Origin: Bacillota bacterium
GTDB taxonomy: Bacteria > Bacillota > Clostridia > Christensenellales > CAG-138
Direction of reading: 5' to 3'
DNA length: 7,957 bases
Assembly: GCA_023451115.1 (NCBI GenBank)
Contig: JAEXFV010000074.1
Coordinates: forward strand, 1-7,957
A program made the translations under genes and the position numbers. This document shows positions 1-5,663 of the stretch, piece by piece (the first letter of the stretch is position 1; the number at the start of each line of letters is the position of its first letter). Under the pieces are notes generated by a model that had not been told where the DNA came from, did not search any database, and saw nothing but the letters and a program-made list of their open reading frames with translations.

Positions 1-849
1 CATAGTATTCTGCTTCCAGGGCTGCTGGGTGGCGGCGGCAATGGCGGCAATGTCCCAGCCCTGTAACTCGCCCAGCGCCAGCCGGGCCATCACCCGGTCT
101 CCCGCGCCGGTAAAATCCGCCTGCCAAGGGCCGGCCTGGGGCCGAACATACCCGGCTTGGGCCTGATCGGCATAATAAATCCCTTCCTGCCCCAGGGAAA
201 TATAAACCCGCTGCACCCCCTGCTCCAGCAGCCGGCTTGCCGCTGCCGCAACGCCCTGGGGCGTATCACAGGGGATGCCGGTAAGGGTTTGCGCCTCATA
301 ACGGTTGGGTTTTATGGCCCTGAGCCGATGCAGCACTGGCAGCGCCTTTTTCGCTTTGGCACAACTCACAGGGTCCAGCAACAGAGGGGCCTTTACCTGG
401 GCGGCAATGGCCTCCAGGGATTCCTGCGTCAAGTTTGCATCCAGCAACACCAGCGGCGCTTGGCTGACAATGGGGAACAAAGGCTGTAACCGCTCCGGGG
501 TGAGCCGCTCCATCCCTTCCATTTGATTGATGGCGCACAGCATATCCCCTGTTTCATCATGGAGGCAAAGATACACTCCGCTGGGCCCATCCAGCCGGGG
601 CGCATAGCGAAGCCCCACCCCGGCCTGGCGGCAATGCTCTTCCAGCGCAGGGGCAAAGGCGTCCGCCCCCAAAGGCGCGATGAGCTCTACCTCCACACCA
701 AGCTGGGCCAGCGCCGCGGCCATGTTTCTGCCTACCCCGCCAGGGCGCAGCAGCACTTTGCCTGGGTTGCTGTCCCGCAACACCAAAGGGCCGCTGGGGC
801 CCCCGATGATATCCATATTCATGCCGCCAATTACAAAGCAGGAACGCAT
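1..849 (-). CDS. psuK: PfkB-family carbohydrate kinase, probable pseudouridine kinase (partial, C-terminus beyond left edge)
   Basis: This reading frame stays open for 283 codons from an ATG at 849 to the window edge, so the end of the protein is missing. Visible ribokinase/PfkB features are an N-terminal strand with FVIGGMNMD (residues 5-13), the sugar-binding stretch PGGVGRNMAAALAQLG (36-51), DPVSCAKAKKAL (159-170), IKPNRYEAQTLTG (179-191), and the anion-hole/catalytic motif TGAGD (247-251) with Asp251 as the presumed base. The GGVxRNxA, DPVSxxKA and KPNRxEA combination fits pseudouridine kinases, which phosphorylate pseudouridine to the 5'-phosphate for cleavage by PsuG; no psuG is in view. 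A Shine-Dalgarno-like AAAGGAAA precedes the start. The motif continues RVMARL where small residues (A, G) are usual in the family, which is odd. It lies 103 bp downstream of dapF on the same strand and is probably cotranscribed. The PfkB family call is secure; the substrate is inferred and could be another nucleoside or sugar. Confidence 0.75.
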   Translation of the reverse strand, partial: MRSCFVIGGMNMDIIGGPSGPLVLRDSNPGKVLLRPGGVGRNMAAALAQLGVEVELIAPLGADAFAPALEEHCRQAGVGLRYAPRLDGPSGVYLCLHDETGDMLCAINQMEGMERLTPERLQPLFPIVSQAPLVLLDANLTQESLEAIAAQVKAPLLLDPVSCAKAKKALPVLHRLRAIKPNRYEAQTLTGIPCDTPQGVAAAASRLLEQGVQRVYISLGQEGIYYADQAQAGYVRPQAGPWQADFTGAGDRVMARLALGELQGWDIAAIAAATQQPWKQNTM

Positions 850-870
850 GCCAGTTTCCTTTCCCACAAA

Positions 871-938
871 TTCCCGGCCCACTAAGGCCCTGGGAACTTC
901 ACTATGGCGCGATACAAAGTCCGGGGCTTTGACTTCCT
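871..938 (+). repeat. Degenerate copy of the two-hairpin 69-bp repeat (R1)
   Basis: This copy fills most of the gap between dapF and the kinase gene. The first hairpin is TTCCC-GGCC (871-879) against GGCC-CT-GGGAA (886-896), with a 2-nt bulge. The 18-nt linker ACTTCACTATGGCGCGAT (896-913) matches the linker of the array copies at most positions. The second hairpin is CAAAGTC (915-921) against GGCTTTG (925-931), with one T-G wobble. It is the most diverged copy. It points in + although both flanking genes are read on the minus strand. Confidence 0.6.
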
Positions 939-952
939 TGAAGCTGCCGTTC

Positions 953-1795
953 TCAATCCACGTCAGGGATTTCCCCTTCAAATACCAGCTCTGCAGGGCC
1001 TGTCATAAACACAGAGGCGTCTTCATTGGGCCACTCAATCAAAAGGGACCCCAACTCCAAATGCACGTTTACCGCCCGCTCCGTAAGCCCTCCCAGCATG
1101 CAGCACACCGCGCTGCCGCAGGAGCCCGTACCGCAAGCCAGCGTAGGGCCGGCGCCCCGCTCCCAGGTACGCTGCACAATGTTTTCCCTGTCCAGCACAT
1201 GCACAAAATTTACGTTGGTGCGCTGGGGGAACAGGGGGTGGCGTTCAATGGCAGGACCGTACTTGGCAAGATCAAACTGCACCGGGTCATCCACAAAAAC
1301 CGCAGTGTGGGGCACGCCTACCCGCACAGAAGAAAAGGTAAATTCCCGCCCTGCGGCAGAAAGGGTGCGGCCCAGGCAGCGGCTTTGCTTTTCCCCTTCC
1401 ACAGGCACGTCGGCACAGGTGATTCCAGGCTTCCCCATATCCACCCGCACGCCGGACACATGGCCGTTTTCCAGCACCAGCTGGGGCTTCATAACGCCTG
1501 CCAGGGTTTCCACTGTAAGGGAAAGCTTTTGCACAATCCCATGTTCATATACATATTTGGAAAACGCACGGATGCCGTTGCCGCACATTTCCGCTTCGCT
1601 GCCGTCGCTGTTGATAATGCGCATACGAATATCCGCCTGCTCAGAAGGCAGCACGATTAAAAGCCCATCCGCTCCAATCCCTGTTTGCCTATGGCAGAGG
1701 GGTTTGGCCAAAGCGTTATAATCCCTTTGAGGGGCGCGAATGGCGTCAATCAAAACAAAATCATTGCCCAGGCCGTGGACCTTGGTAAATTTCAT
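953..1795 (-). CDS. dapF: Diaminopimelate epimerase
   Basis: DapF is a cytoplasmic, cofactor-independent epimerase that converts LL- to meso-diaminopimelate, the last step before lysine decarboxylation and the source of the cross-linking residue in DAP-type peptidoglycan. The 280-residue product is of normal family length and consists of two similar halves. It begins MKFTKVHGLGNDFVLID (the usual N-terminus) and carries both catalytic cysteines: Cys71 in NSDGSEAEMCGNGIRAF (62-78) and Cys221 in ERGAGPTLACGTGSC (212-226). GVPHTAVF (160-167) is the conserved substrate-loop region. The start at 1795 is supported by AAGGAGG (about 1804-1812 on the minus strand) at good spacing. It is first in a leftward unit with the kinase gene. 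A promoter-like TTTCCA-17-TATAAT lies upstream, and an inverted repeat copy sits in its leader. All key residues are present and the identification is secure. Confidence 0.97.
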   Translation of the reverse strand: MKFTKVHGLGNDFVLIDAIRAPQRDYNALAKPLCHRQTGIGADGLLIVLPSEQADIRMRIINSDGSEAEMCGNGIRAFSKYVYEHGIVQKLSLTVETLAGVMKPQLVLENGHVSGVRVDMGKPGITCADVPVEGEKQSRCLGRTLSAAGREFTFSSVRVGVPHTAVFVDDPVQFDLAKYGPAIERHPLFPQRTNVNFVHVLDRENIVQRTWERGAGPTLACGTGSCGSAVCCMLGGLTERAVNVHLELGSLLIEWPNEDASVFMTGPAELVFEGEIPDVD

Positions 1796-1829
1796 AAGGG
1801 TGGCCTCCTTCCATAAAAAACATGCCTTT

Positions 1830-1885
1830 CCCTGAAGCGCAAGAGCTTCGGGGATTTATCTGTCAAAGCCAAGGCTTTGACTACT
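1830..1885 (+). repeat. Short-linker copy of the two-hairpin repeat in the dapF leader (R2)
   Basis: Hairpin 1 is CCCTGAAGC (1830-1838) against GCTTCGGGG (1845-1853), nine pairs including one T-G wobble. The linker is cut to 8 nt (ATTTATCT) instead of 18. Hairpin 2 is GTCAAAGC (1862-1869) against GCTTTGAC (1874-1881), a perfect stem. Orientation is +, but a dapF transcript would read it as its reverse complement, because the copy lies between the dapF promoter and start codon. Confidence 0.75.
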
Positions 1886-1887
1886 TT

Positions 1888-1916
1888 ATTATACTATAGT
1901 TTGCCTGCTATGGAAA
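1888..1916 (-). promoter_or_regulatory. Predicted sigma-A promoter for dapF
   Basis: On the minus strand, TTTCCA (1911-1916) is separated by 17 nt from a perfect TATAAT (1888-1893). Transcription would begin near 1881, at the base of hairpin 2 of repeat R2, about 86 nt upstream of the dapF ATG. The -35 has two mismatches, so the call rests mainly on the -10 and its position. Confidence 0.55.
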
Positions 1917-1962
1917 AGGGAGGATGGATTTGTTCATCAAACCTTTGCATTTTATCTGTTTT

Positions 1963-2305
1963 CCCGAACCTCTAAAGGTTCGGGGATTTCAACAACGTGC
2001 TATGTCAAAGCTGACGCTTTGACCACCTTTCCCCGAACCCCTTTGGCTTCGGGGACTTCAACAACGTGCTATATCAGAGCTGACGCTTTGACCATCTTTC
2101 CCCGAACCCCTTTGGCTTCGGGGACTTCAATAACGTGCTATGTCAGAGCTAACGCTTTGACCACCTTTCCCCGAACCCCTTTGGCTTCGGGGACTTCAAC
2201 AACGTGCTATGTCAAAGCTAACGCTTTGACCACCTTCCCCCGAACCCCTTTGGCTTCGGGGATTTCAATAACGTGCTATGTCAGAGCTAACGCTTTGACC
2301 ACCTT
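1963..2305 (+). repeat. Tandem array of five 69-bp two-hairpin repeats
   Basis: The five units begin at 1963, 2031, 2100, 2169 and 2238, so the period is 69 bp (68 for the first, which lacks one leading C). Each unit has a GC-rich hairpin 1 (CCCCGAA against TTCGGGG at its base), an 18-nt linker (for example ACTTCAACAACGTGCTAT), hairpin 2 (GTCAAAGC or GTCAGAGC against GCTTTGAC around a TGAC or TAAC loop) and a CCACCTT tail. Unit 1 has a perfect 8-bp hairpin 1 (CCCGAACC/GGTTCGGG, 1963-1984), while units 2-5 share one C-C mismatch. Units 2-5 are nearly identical, which suggests recent amplification. The array lies between the divergent dapF and lipid-kinase genes. No direct-repeat/spacer pattern of a CRISPR is present. 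Confidence 0.95.
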
Positions 2306-2656
2306 ATTTCTACAAATTTTGATTTGACACTGTACAAAATCAAATTTGGGTTATACCATAGAAGGTGGCCGCAGCTCCAGGTTGCGACAGAGCGCCTTGA
2401 TGAAATCTCCGAAACTCTTACGGGTTCAAAGGAAGGCAATCAACGCGTTGGCAGAGCAGGAAAAACCACAAACCTTTCCAAAGTACTGTTCCGCTTTTTT
2501 TGCATACCCTCATTGCTCCTGGCCCTGTAAACCCAATTGGTTTGAGGAAGGAGTGTTTCTGCATGCGGCATAGGCACACAGCCTTATCATTGTAACGCGA
2601 TGTTTTAGAAAGGATTAGGAGCAGGGCATTACCCGCCCGTTTCCGTAACCCGGTTT
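2306..2656. other. Intergenic region upstream of the lipid kinase; no gene recognised
   Basis: About 350 bases between the repeat array and the kinase start. It contains promoter-like sequence at 2324-2359, a run of seven T at about 2493-2500 without a convincing adjacent hairpin, and a small inverted repeat AAACC/GGTTT near 2528-2543. Reading frames here are short, start with TTG, and show no family signature or ribosome binding site. It may be a long 5' leader for the kinase. I see no known riboswitch motif. Confidence 0.4.
2324..2359 (+). promoter_or_regulatory. Promoter-like region upstream of the lipid kinase
   Basis: A perfect TTGACA (2324-2329) lies upstream of TTATACCAT (2351-2359), but the 21-22 nt gap is longer than normal. 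An alternative pairing is CTGTAC (2330-2335) with TATACC (2352-2357) at 16 nt. The stretch AATTTGG, then TATACCATAGAAGGTGG, resembles the promoter region before dnaA at 3708-3729. Transcription from here would give a leader of almost 300 nt. Confidence 0.35.
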
Positions 2657-3544
2657 ATGGCGGATTATTATTTCATTCTCAACCCCGTTGCAGGGGCAGG
2701 CGCTTCTCTTAAGGCTTTTTCACAAGCGCAGGATCTATTGGACAAGCAGCAGGTCCACTATGAAGTGGCCCGTTCGGAATACCCTGGCCATGCGGTAGAC
2801 CTTGCCCGCCAGGCTGTAAAAGACGGCCACGGCTGTGTGGTGGCGGTGGGTGGAGACGGCACTGCGCTGGAAGTGGCCCAGGAGCTGGTGAACACCGGCA
2901 CGCCCATGGGGCTGTTGCCCTGCGGCACAGGCAACGACCTTTCCAGAGCCTTAAAAATCCCCAAGGATATTCCAGCAGCGGTAGAATTGCTGCTTTCTCG
3001 CCAGCCTTTGCCTATGGACGCCGCTACTGCAAACGACAAATTGTACTTTAATGTGGCGGGTTTTGGCTTTGATGTGGATGTTTTAATCAATACAGACCGG
3101 TATAAAAACAAGCATAGCGGCATGACTGCTTACCTGCTGGGGCTGTTTCGGGCCTTATTCGGGCTGCAGCTGCGAAAAGTAAAGGTCATCTCCAAGGAAA
3201 AAACAATGGAGGCTTCCGCTCTTCTCATTGCCGTATGCAACGGCAGCCACTTTGGGGGCGGCATGCACGTAGCGCCTTTGGCGGACCCTTCCGATGGCAT
3301 GCTGGATGTTTGCCTGATCCACGACGTAAGCTTTTTTACCATTTTGATGATCCTTTCCAAATTCGTAAAGGGGAAGCATTTGCATACCAAATACGTTACC
3401 TATTGGAAAACCAGGGAATTAACCGTGTTGTCAGACCCGGGCTCTCCGTTGCAGCTGGATGGGGAAATCCATGGAAATACGCCTGTGGTATTTCGCTGCT
3501 TAAAAGGGGTTTTAATGGTAAAAACGGGGTGGAACAGGGGATAA
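2657..3544 (+). CDS. Diacylglycerol/lipid kinase, YegS/DagK family
   Basis: This is a soluble or membrane-associated lipid kinase. Family members phosphorylate diacylglycerol (or related lipids) to phosphatidic acid, returning diacylglycerol from envelope polymer synthesis to phospholipid. The 295-residue product has the family length and its two domains. The N-terminal catalytic domain contains FILNPVAGAG (6-15), the nucleotide-binding GGDGT (65-69) and GLLPCGTGNDLSRAL (85-99). The C-terminal beta domain contains FNVAGFGFDVDV, NGSHFGGGMHVAPLADPSDGMLDV and LQLDGE, all typical. The residue run after GGDGT is ALEV where LNEV is commoner. The ATG at 2657 gives the expected N-terminus but has no good Shine-Dalgarno within 15 nt; the nearest AGGAGC is about 35 nt upstream and no in-frame start follows it. 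It appears to be a single-gene unit. The family is sure; the exact lipid is inferred. Confidence 0.92.
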   Translation: MADYYFILNPVAGAGASLKAFSQAQDLLDKQQVHYEVARSEYPGHAVDLARQAVKDGHGCVVAVGGDGTALEVAQELVNTGTPMGLLPCGTGNDLSRALKIPKDIPAAVELLLSRQPLPMDAATANDKLYFNVAGFGFDVDVLINTDRYKNKHSGMTAYLLGLFRALFGLQLRKVKVISKEKTMEASALLIAVCNGSHFGGGMHVAPLADPSDGMLDVCLIHDVSFFTILMILSKFVKGKHLHTKYVTYWKTRELTVLSDPGSPLQLDGEIHGNTPVVFRCLKGVLMVKTGWNRG

Positions 3545-3594
3545 TCCCTTGATTTGTTATGTACCAAGGCAATTTACTGCAGCAAAACAAGCGC

Positions 3595-3661
3595 CCCCGA
3601 ACCCCTCAGGGGTTCGGGGATTTCACTAAGGTGCTATGTGAAAGCTTTCGCTTTCACCACC
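3595..3661 (+). repeat. Two-hairpin repeat, best-paired single copy (R8)
   Basis: Hairpin 1 is a perfect 11-bp stem, CCCCGAACCCC (3595-3605) with GGGGTTCGGGG (3609-3619), around a TCA loop. The linker is ATTTCACTAAGGTGCTAT (3620-3637). Hairpin 2 is GTGAAAGC (3638-3645) with GCTTTCAC (3650-3657), a perfect 8-bp stem. Relative to the array, the third pair of hairpin 2 has switched from C-G to G-C on both arms. The copy begins 51 nt after the kinase stop codon. It has no T-run, so it is not a standard intrinsic terminator. Confidence 0.9.
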
Positions 3662-3662
3662 C

Positions 3663-3683
3663 TGTGCATAAAAGTTATGAACA
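3663..3683. promoter_or_regulatory. DnaA boxes upstream of the dnaA promoter
   Basis: TGTGCATAA at 3663-3671 is a perfect consensus box (TTATGCACA) on the minus strand. TTATGAACA at 3675-3683 on the plus strand has one mismatch to TTATNCACA. They lie just upstream of the -35 at 3692, a position suited to DnaA autoregulation. Confidence 0.6.
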
Positions 3684-3691
3684 GGTTCTCC

Positions 3692-3720
3692 TTGTACTTT
3701 CACTCCGAATTTGGTATCAT
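3692..3720 (+). promoter_or_regulatory. Predicted sigma-A promoter for dnaA
   Basis: TTGTAC (3692-3697), 17 nt, then TATCAT (3715-3720), one mismatch from the -10 consensus. Transcription would start near 3727, giving a leader of about 260 nt before dnaA. DnaA boxes flank it upstream (3663-3683) and lie in the leader (3884-3915). Confidence 0.6.
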
Positions 3721-3883
3721 AGAAGGCGGAATGAGTAACGTTTTTTTCTAGGAAACATCAGGCGGGCAGGGCCTTTTTCCATGGTAGGGCCTTTCTGTTT
3801 TCCCCTTGCGGCAATCCCGTACCAACAACTGTTTACCCGTTACATCGGGTATTTTTTAACAGCTATCCAGAAGAAAACCAAAG

Positions 3884-3915
3884 TTATTCACAGAGTTATG
3901 CACAGTTTGTGCACA
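3884..3915 (+). promoter_or_regulatory. DnaA-box cluster in the dnaA leader
   Basis: Two consensus boxes, TTATTCACA (3884-3892) and TTATGCACA (3896-3904), have starts 12 bp apart in the same orientation. They are followed by the palindrome TTGTGCACAA (3907-3916), a one-mismatch box on either strand. A weaker CTATCCAGA lies at 3863-3871. This is the dnaA-upstream part of a bipartite Firmicutes-type origin and probably also an autoregulatory site. Confidence 0.8.
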
Positions 3916-3986
3916 ACTGAATATATCGGGAAAAAGCTATTACTATATTTTAAATTGGTTTTTCCCTGCATAAGGAGCTAATCAAT

Positions 3987-5300
3987 ATGAAACAGGCCCG
4001 CATCATATGGAGCAGGGTAAAGGAATTCATGCGCACAGAGCTGCCGGATTTCAGCTACCGCATGTGGATTGAAGTTCTGACCCCTATTGCTTTGACAGAC
4101 GGCGTATTGGTGCTGGAAGCGCCCAACGAGCTTTGCTATACCAACTTAAACCAGAATTATATGGACATGCTCAGCGAATGCGCCCGCCGCGCCAGCGAGC
4201 TGGTGATGGAGGTCAAAGTGATTTTACCTGAAGAGCGGGAGCTGTTTTTGCAGCAGGATCAGGAAACCGACGTTTCCAACCTCTACCCCAAATATACCTT
4301 TGACACATTTGTAGTAGGCAACTCCAACCATATGGCCCATGCGGCGGCGCAGGCGGTGGCGCAAAATCCCGCCCAGGCCTATAACCCCCTGTTTCTTTAT
4401 GGCGGGGTGGGTCTTGGAAAAACCCACTTGATGCATGCGGTGGGCCACTATCTCAAGGCGGCCAACCCCAGCGCCAAAGTGATGTATGTAACCAGCGAAA
4501 CCTTTACCAACGAAATGATTCAATCCATTTCCAGCAACCGCAACAAAGAATTCCGCAACAAATACCGCAATGTGGATTTGCTGATGGTGGACGATATCCA
4601 ATTTATCGCAAAAAAAGAAGGCGTGCAGGAAGAATTTTTCCATACCTTTAACGCGCTGCATACTGCGGGCAAGCAAATTATCATCAGCTCCGATAAACAC
4701 CCAAGGGAAATTGCCCAGCTGGAAGAGCGGCTGCGCTCCCGTTTTGAATGGGGCCTTTGCACGGACATCCAGCCCCCGGATTTTGAAACCCGTATGGCCA
4801 TATTGCAGCGGCGGGCAAAAGACCTGGACGAGCTGGATATTGACAGCAAGGTGCTGGAATATATTGCAGAACGGGTTATGTCCAACATCCGTGAGCTGGA
4901 AGGGGCCTTGACCCGGGTAATCGCCTTTGCAAAATTTAACCACCGGGATTTAAACGTAACCACTGCGGCGGAGGCTTTGAAAAACATACTTCCTCAGCAG
5001 GTGGCAAAAACCCTTACTCCTCAGCTTGTGCAGGAAGTGGTGGCGGATTTCTACCATATCGACCCAAAGGATTTATGCGCCAAGCGCCGGGATCAGGAAA
5101 TCGCTTTCCCCCGGCAGGTAGCCATGTATCTTTGCCGCAATGTGTTAAACGGCTGGTCGCTGCCCCAGATTGGGGAGGCGTTCGGCGGGCGCAATCATAC
5201 CACGGTGCTCCATGCCTGCAACAAGATTTCCGAACAGATCAAAGAGGATGCGGCATTGGCTACGATTGTTACGGATTTGAAGAACCAGCTCCATGAATAA
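3987..5300 (+). CDS. dnaA: Chromosomal replication initiator protein DnaA
   Basis: DnaA binds boxes at oriC, forms an ATP-dependent filament and opens the duplex for helicase loading. The 437-residue protein has the full domain order: domain I (about 1-85, beginning IIWSRVKEFMRTELPDFSYRMWIE), a short linker, the AAA+ domain (about 100-330) and the C-terminal DNA-binding helix-turn-helix domain (about 345-437). Visible motifs are YTFDTFVVGNSNHMAHAAA, Walker A GGVGLGKTH (139-147), Walker B LLMVDDIQ (198-205), sensor 1 IIISSDKHP (about 231-239), the arginine-finger region EERLRSRFEWGL, NIRELEGAL (sensor 2 side), and the DnaA signature AFGGRNHTTVLHACNKI starting at residue 398. AAGGAG at 3972-3977 sits 9 nt before the ATG. 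The linker domain is short, as in other clostridia. It lies between two sets of DnaA boxes. No defects are seen. Confidence 0.99.
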   Translation: MKQARIIWSRVKEFMRTELPDFSYRMWIEVLTPIALTDGVLVLEAPNELCYTNLNQNYMDMLSECARRASELVMEVKVILPEERELFLQQDQETDVSNLYPKYTFDTFVVGNSNHMAHAAAQAVAQNPAQAYNPLFLYGGVGLGKTHLMHAVGHYLKAANPSAKVMYVTSETFTNEMIQSISSNRNKEFRNKYRNVDLLMVDDIQFIAKKEGVQEEFFHTFNALHTAGKQIIISSDKHPREIAQLEERLRSRFEWGLCTDIQPPDFETRMAILQRRAKDLDELDIDSKVLEYIAERVMSNIRELEGALTRVIAFAKFNHRDLNVTTAAEALKNILPQQVAKTLTPQLVQEVVADFYHIDPKDLCAKRRDQEIAFPRQVAMYLCRNVLNGWSLPQIGEAFGGRNHTTVLHACNKISEQIKEDAALATIVTDLKNQLHE

Positions 5301-5347
5301 GTGATTTTCCCCAAGACCAAGGAGCGGAAAAAATGGTTTTATTATAG

Positions 5348-5503
5348 TTATGCACAGCTGTTGATAACTCCTGTGGATAGATTGTACAAACTGTGTAACG
5401 TGTGCACAATGTGTATGAATCATAACGTTATCAAACGCCTGTCCACATAGCTGTGCACAAGCAAAACACAGGGATATTGCTTAGGAAAACCGGGTTATTC
5501 ACA
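5348..5503. promoter_or_regulatory. DnaA boxes of oriC
   Basis: Plus-strand consensus boxes are TTATGCACA (5348-5356) and TTATTCACA (5495-5503). Near-consensus minus-strand boxes are CTATCCACA (5372-5380), TTGTGCACA (5401-5409), TCATACACA (5410-5418) and TTGTGCACA (5452-5460), each with one mismatch to TTATNCACA. CTGTCCACA at 5439-5447 is weaker. A palindrome ATAACGTTAT lies at 5422-5431. The density in about 155 bp is far above chance. Confidence 0.85.
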
Positions 5504-5534
5504 ATATCCCCAGCACCTACTACGACTACTACTG
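5504..5534 (+). promoter_or_regulatory. GC cluster and DnaA-trio unwinding element
   Basis: Directly after the box at 5495-5503 comes a C-rich stretch (about 5507-5515) and then CTACTACGACTACTACTG (5517-5534). On the opposite strand this reads 3'-GAT GAT GCT GAT GAT GAC-5', i.e. repeated DnaA-trios with one or two imperfect units. The order box, GC cluster, trios, toward dnaN, is that of the basal unwinding system described in B. subtilis, where DnaA extends from the box onto single-stranded trios. Confidence 0.75.
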
Positions 5535-5663
5535 TTTAAAGAATCATAAGGAGAAGTTGAAACAGCAAAAAAGTATACGCCACTATGGCCATTGCATAAG
5601 CTAGTACAATCTGCGGAGAAGGGGGGTTTCCCTTTTCCCGCCATTGGAATAAGGAGGAACGCT

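Larger units (their letters stand above)
3545..3986. other. Regulatory interval between the lipid kinase and dnaA
   Basis: This 442-bp interval holds one repeat copy (3595-3661), a consensus DnaA box touching its right edge, a sigma-A-like promoter (3692-3720), a short direct repeat AGGGCCTTT (3768-3776 and 3786-3794) of no known role, and a second DnaA-box cluster (3884-3915). No protein gene is supported. The arrangement fits an autoregulated dnaA promoter with a leader of about 260 nt. Confidence 0.6.
5301..5663 (+). other. oriC: Chromosomal replication origin (oriC) between dnaA and dnaN
   Basis: This 363-bp gap holds a dense set of DnaA boxes on both strands, then a GC cluster, a DnaA-trio tract and modestly A/T-rich DNA. 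It has no repeat copies and no supported gene. The dnaA-oriC-dnaN order and the box-cluster-trio arrangement match the origin of Bacillus subtilis and relatives. A -10-like TACAAT at 5605-5610 could serve dnaN but has no good -35. Confidence 0.88.

Noticed and set aside
953..1721. Long plus-strand frames opposite dapF and psuK
   Set aside because: They are antisense shadows of well-identified genes in GC-rich sequence and show no family features.
1963..2305. CRISPR array
   Set aside because: There are no unique spacers between the repeats; the whole 69-bp unit repeats, and no cas gene is near.
2019..2327. Open frame of 102 codons encoding a 23-residue repeat across the tandem array
   Set aside because: The 69-bp period is a multiple of three, so any frame free of stops in one unit stays open through all. 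It starts with TTG, has no ribosome site, and the variants preserve RNA pairing rather than protein sequence.
2324..2573. Two overlapping small frames (68 and 75 codons) before the lipid kinase
   Set aside because: Both begin with TTG without a ribosome site, overlap each other in different frames, and have no recognisable composition or family signature.
3595..3619. Repeat hairpins 3' of the lipid kinase and dnaN as intrinsic terminators
   Set aside because: The stems are strong but followed by ATTTCA rather than a T-run, and the same unit also occurs upstream of genes and in arrays. They might still pause polymerase or protect 3' ends.
5305..5331. TTTTCC/GGAAAA inverted repeat after dnaA as a terminator
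   Set aside because: The stem is six weak pairs with a long loop and no clean T-run directly after it.
5557..5604. Small frame TTG AAA CAG CAA in oriC preceded by AAGGAG
   Set aside because: Only about 15 codons, spacing to the TTG is too short, and it lies within the origin unwinding region.
5592..5663. Upstream in-frame ATG for dnaN
   Set aside because: It adds 24 residues not typical of DnaN, and the ATG at 5664 has a strong AAGGAGG and the family N-terminus.
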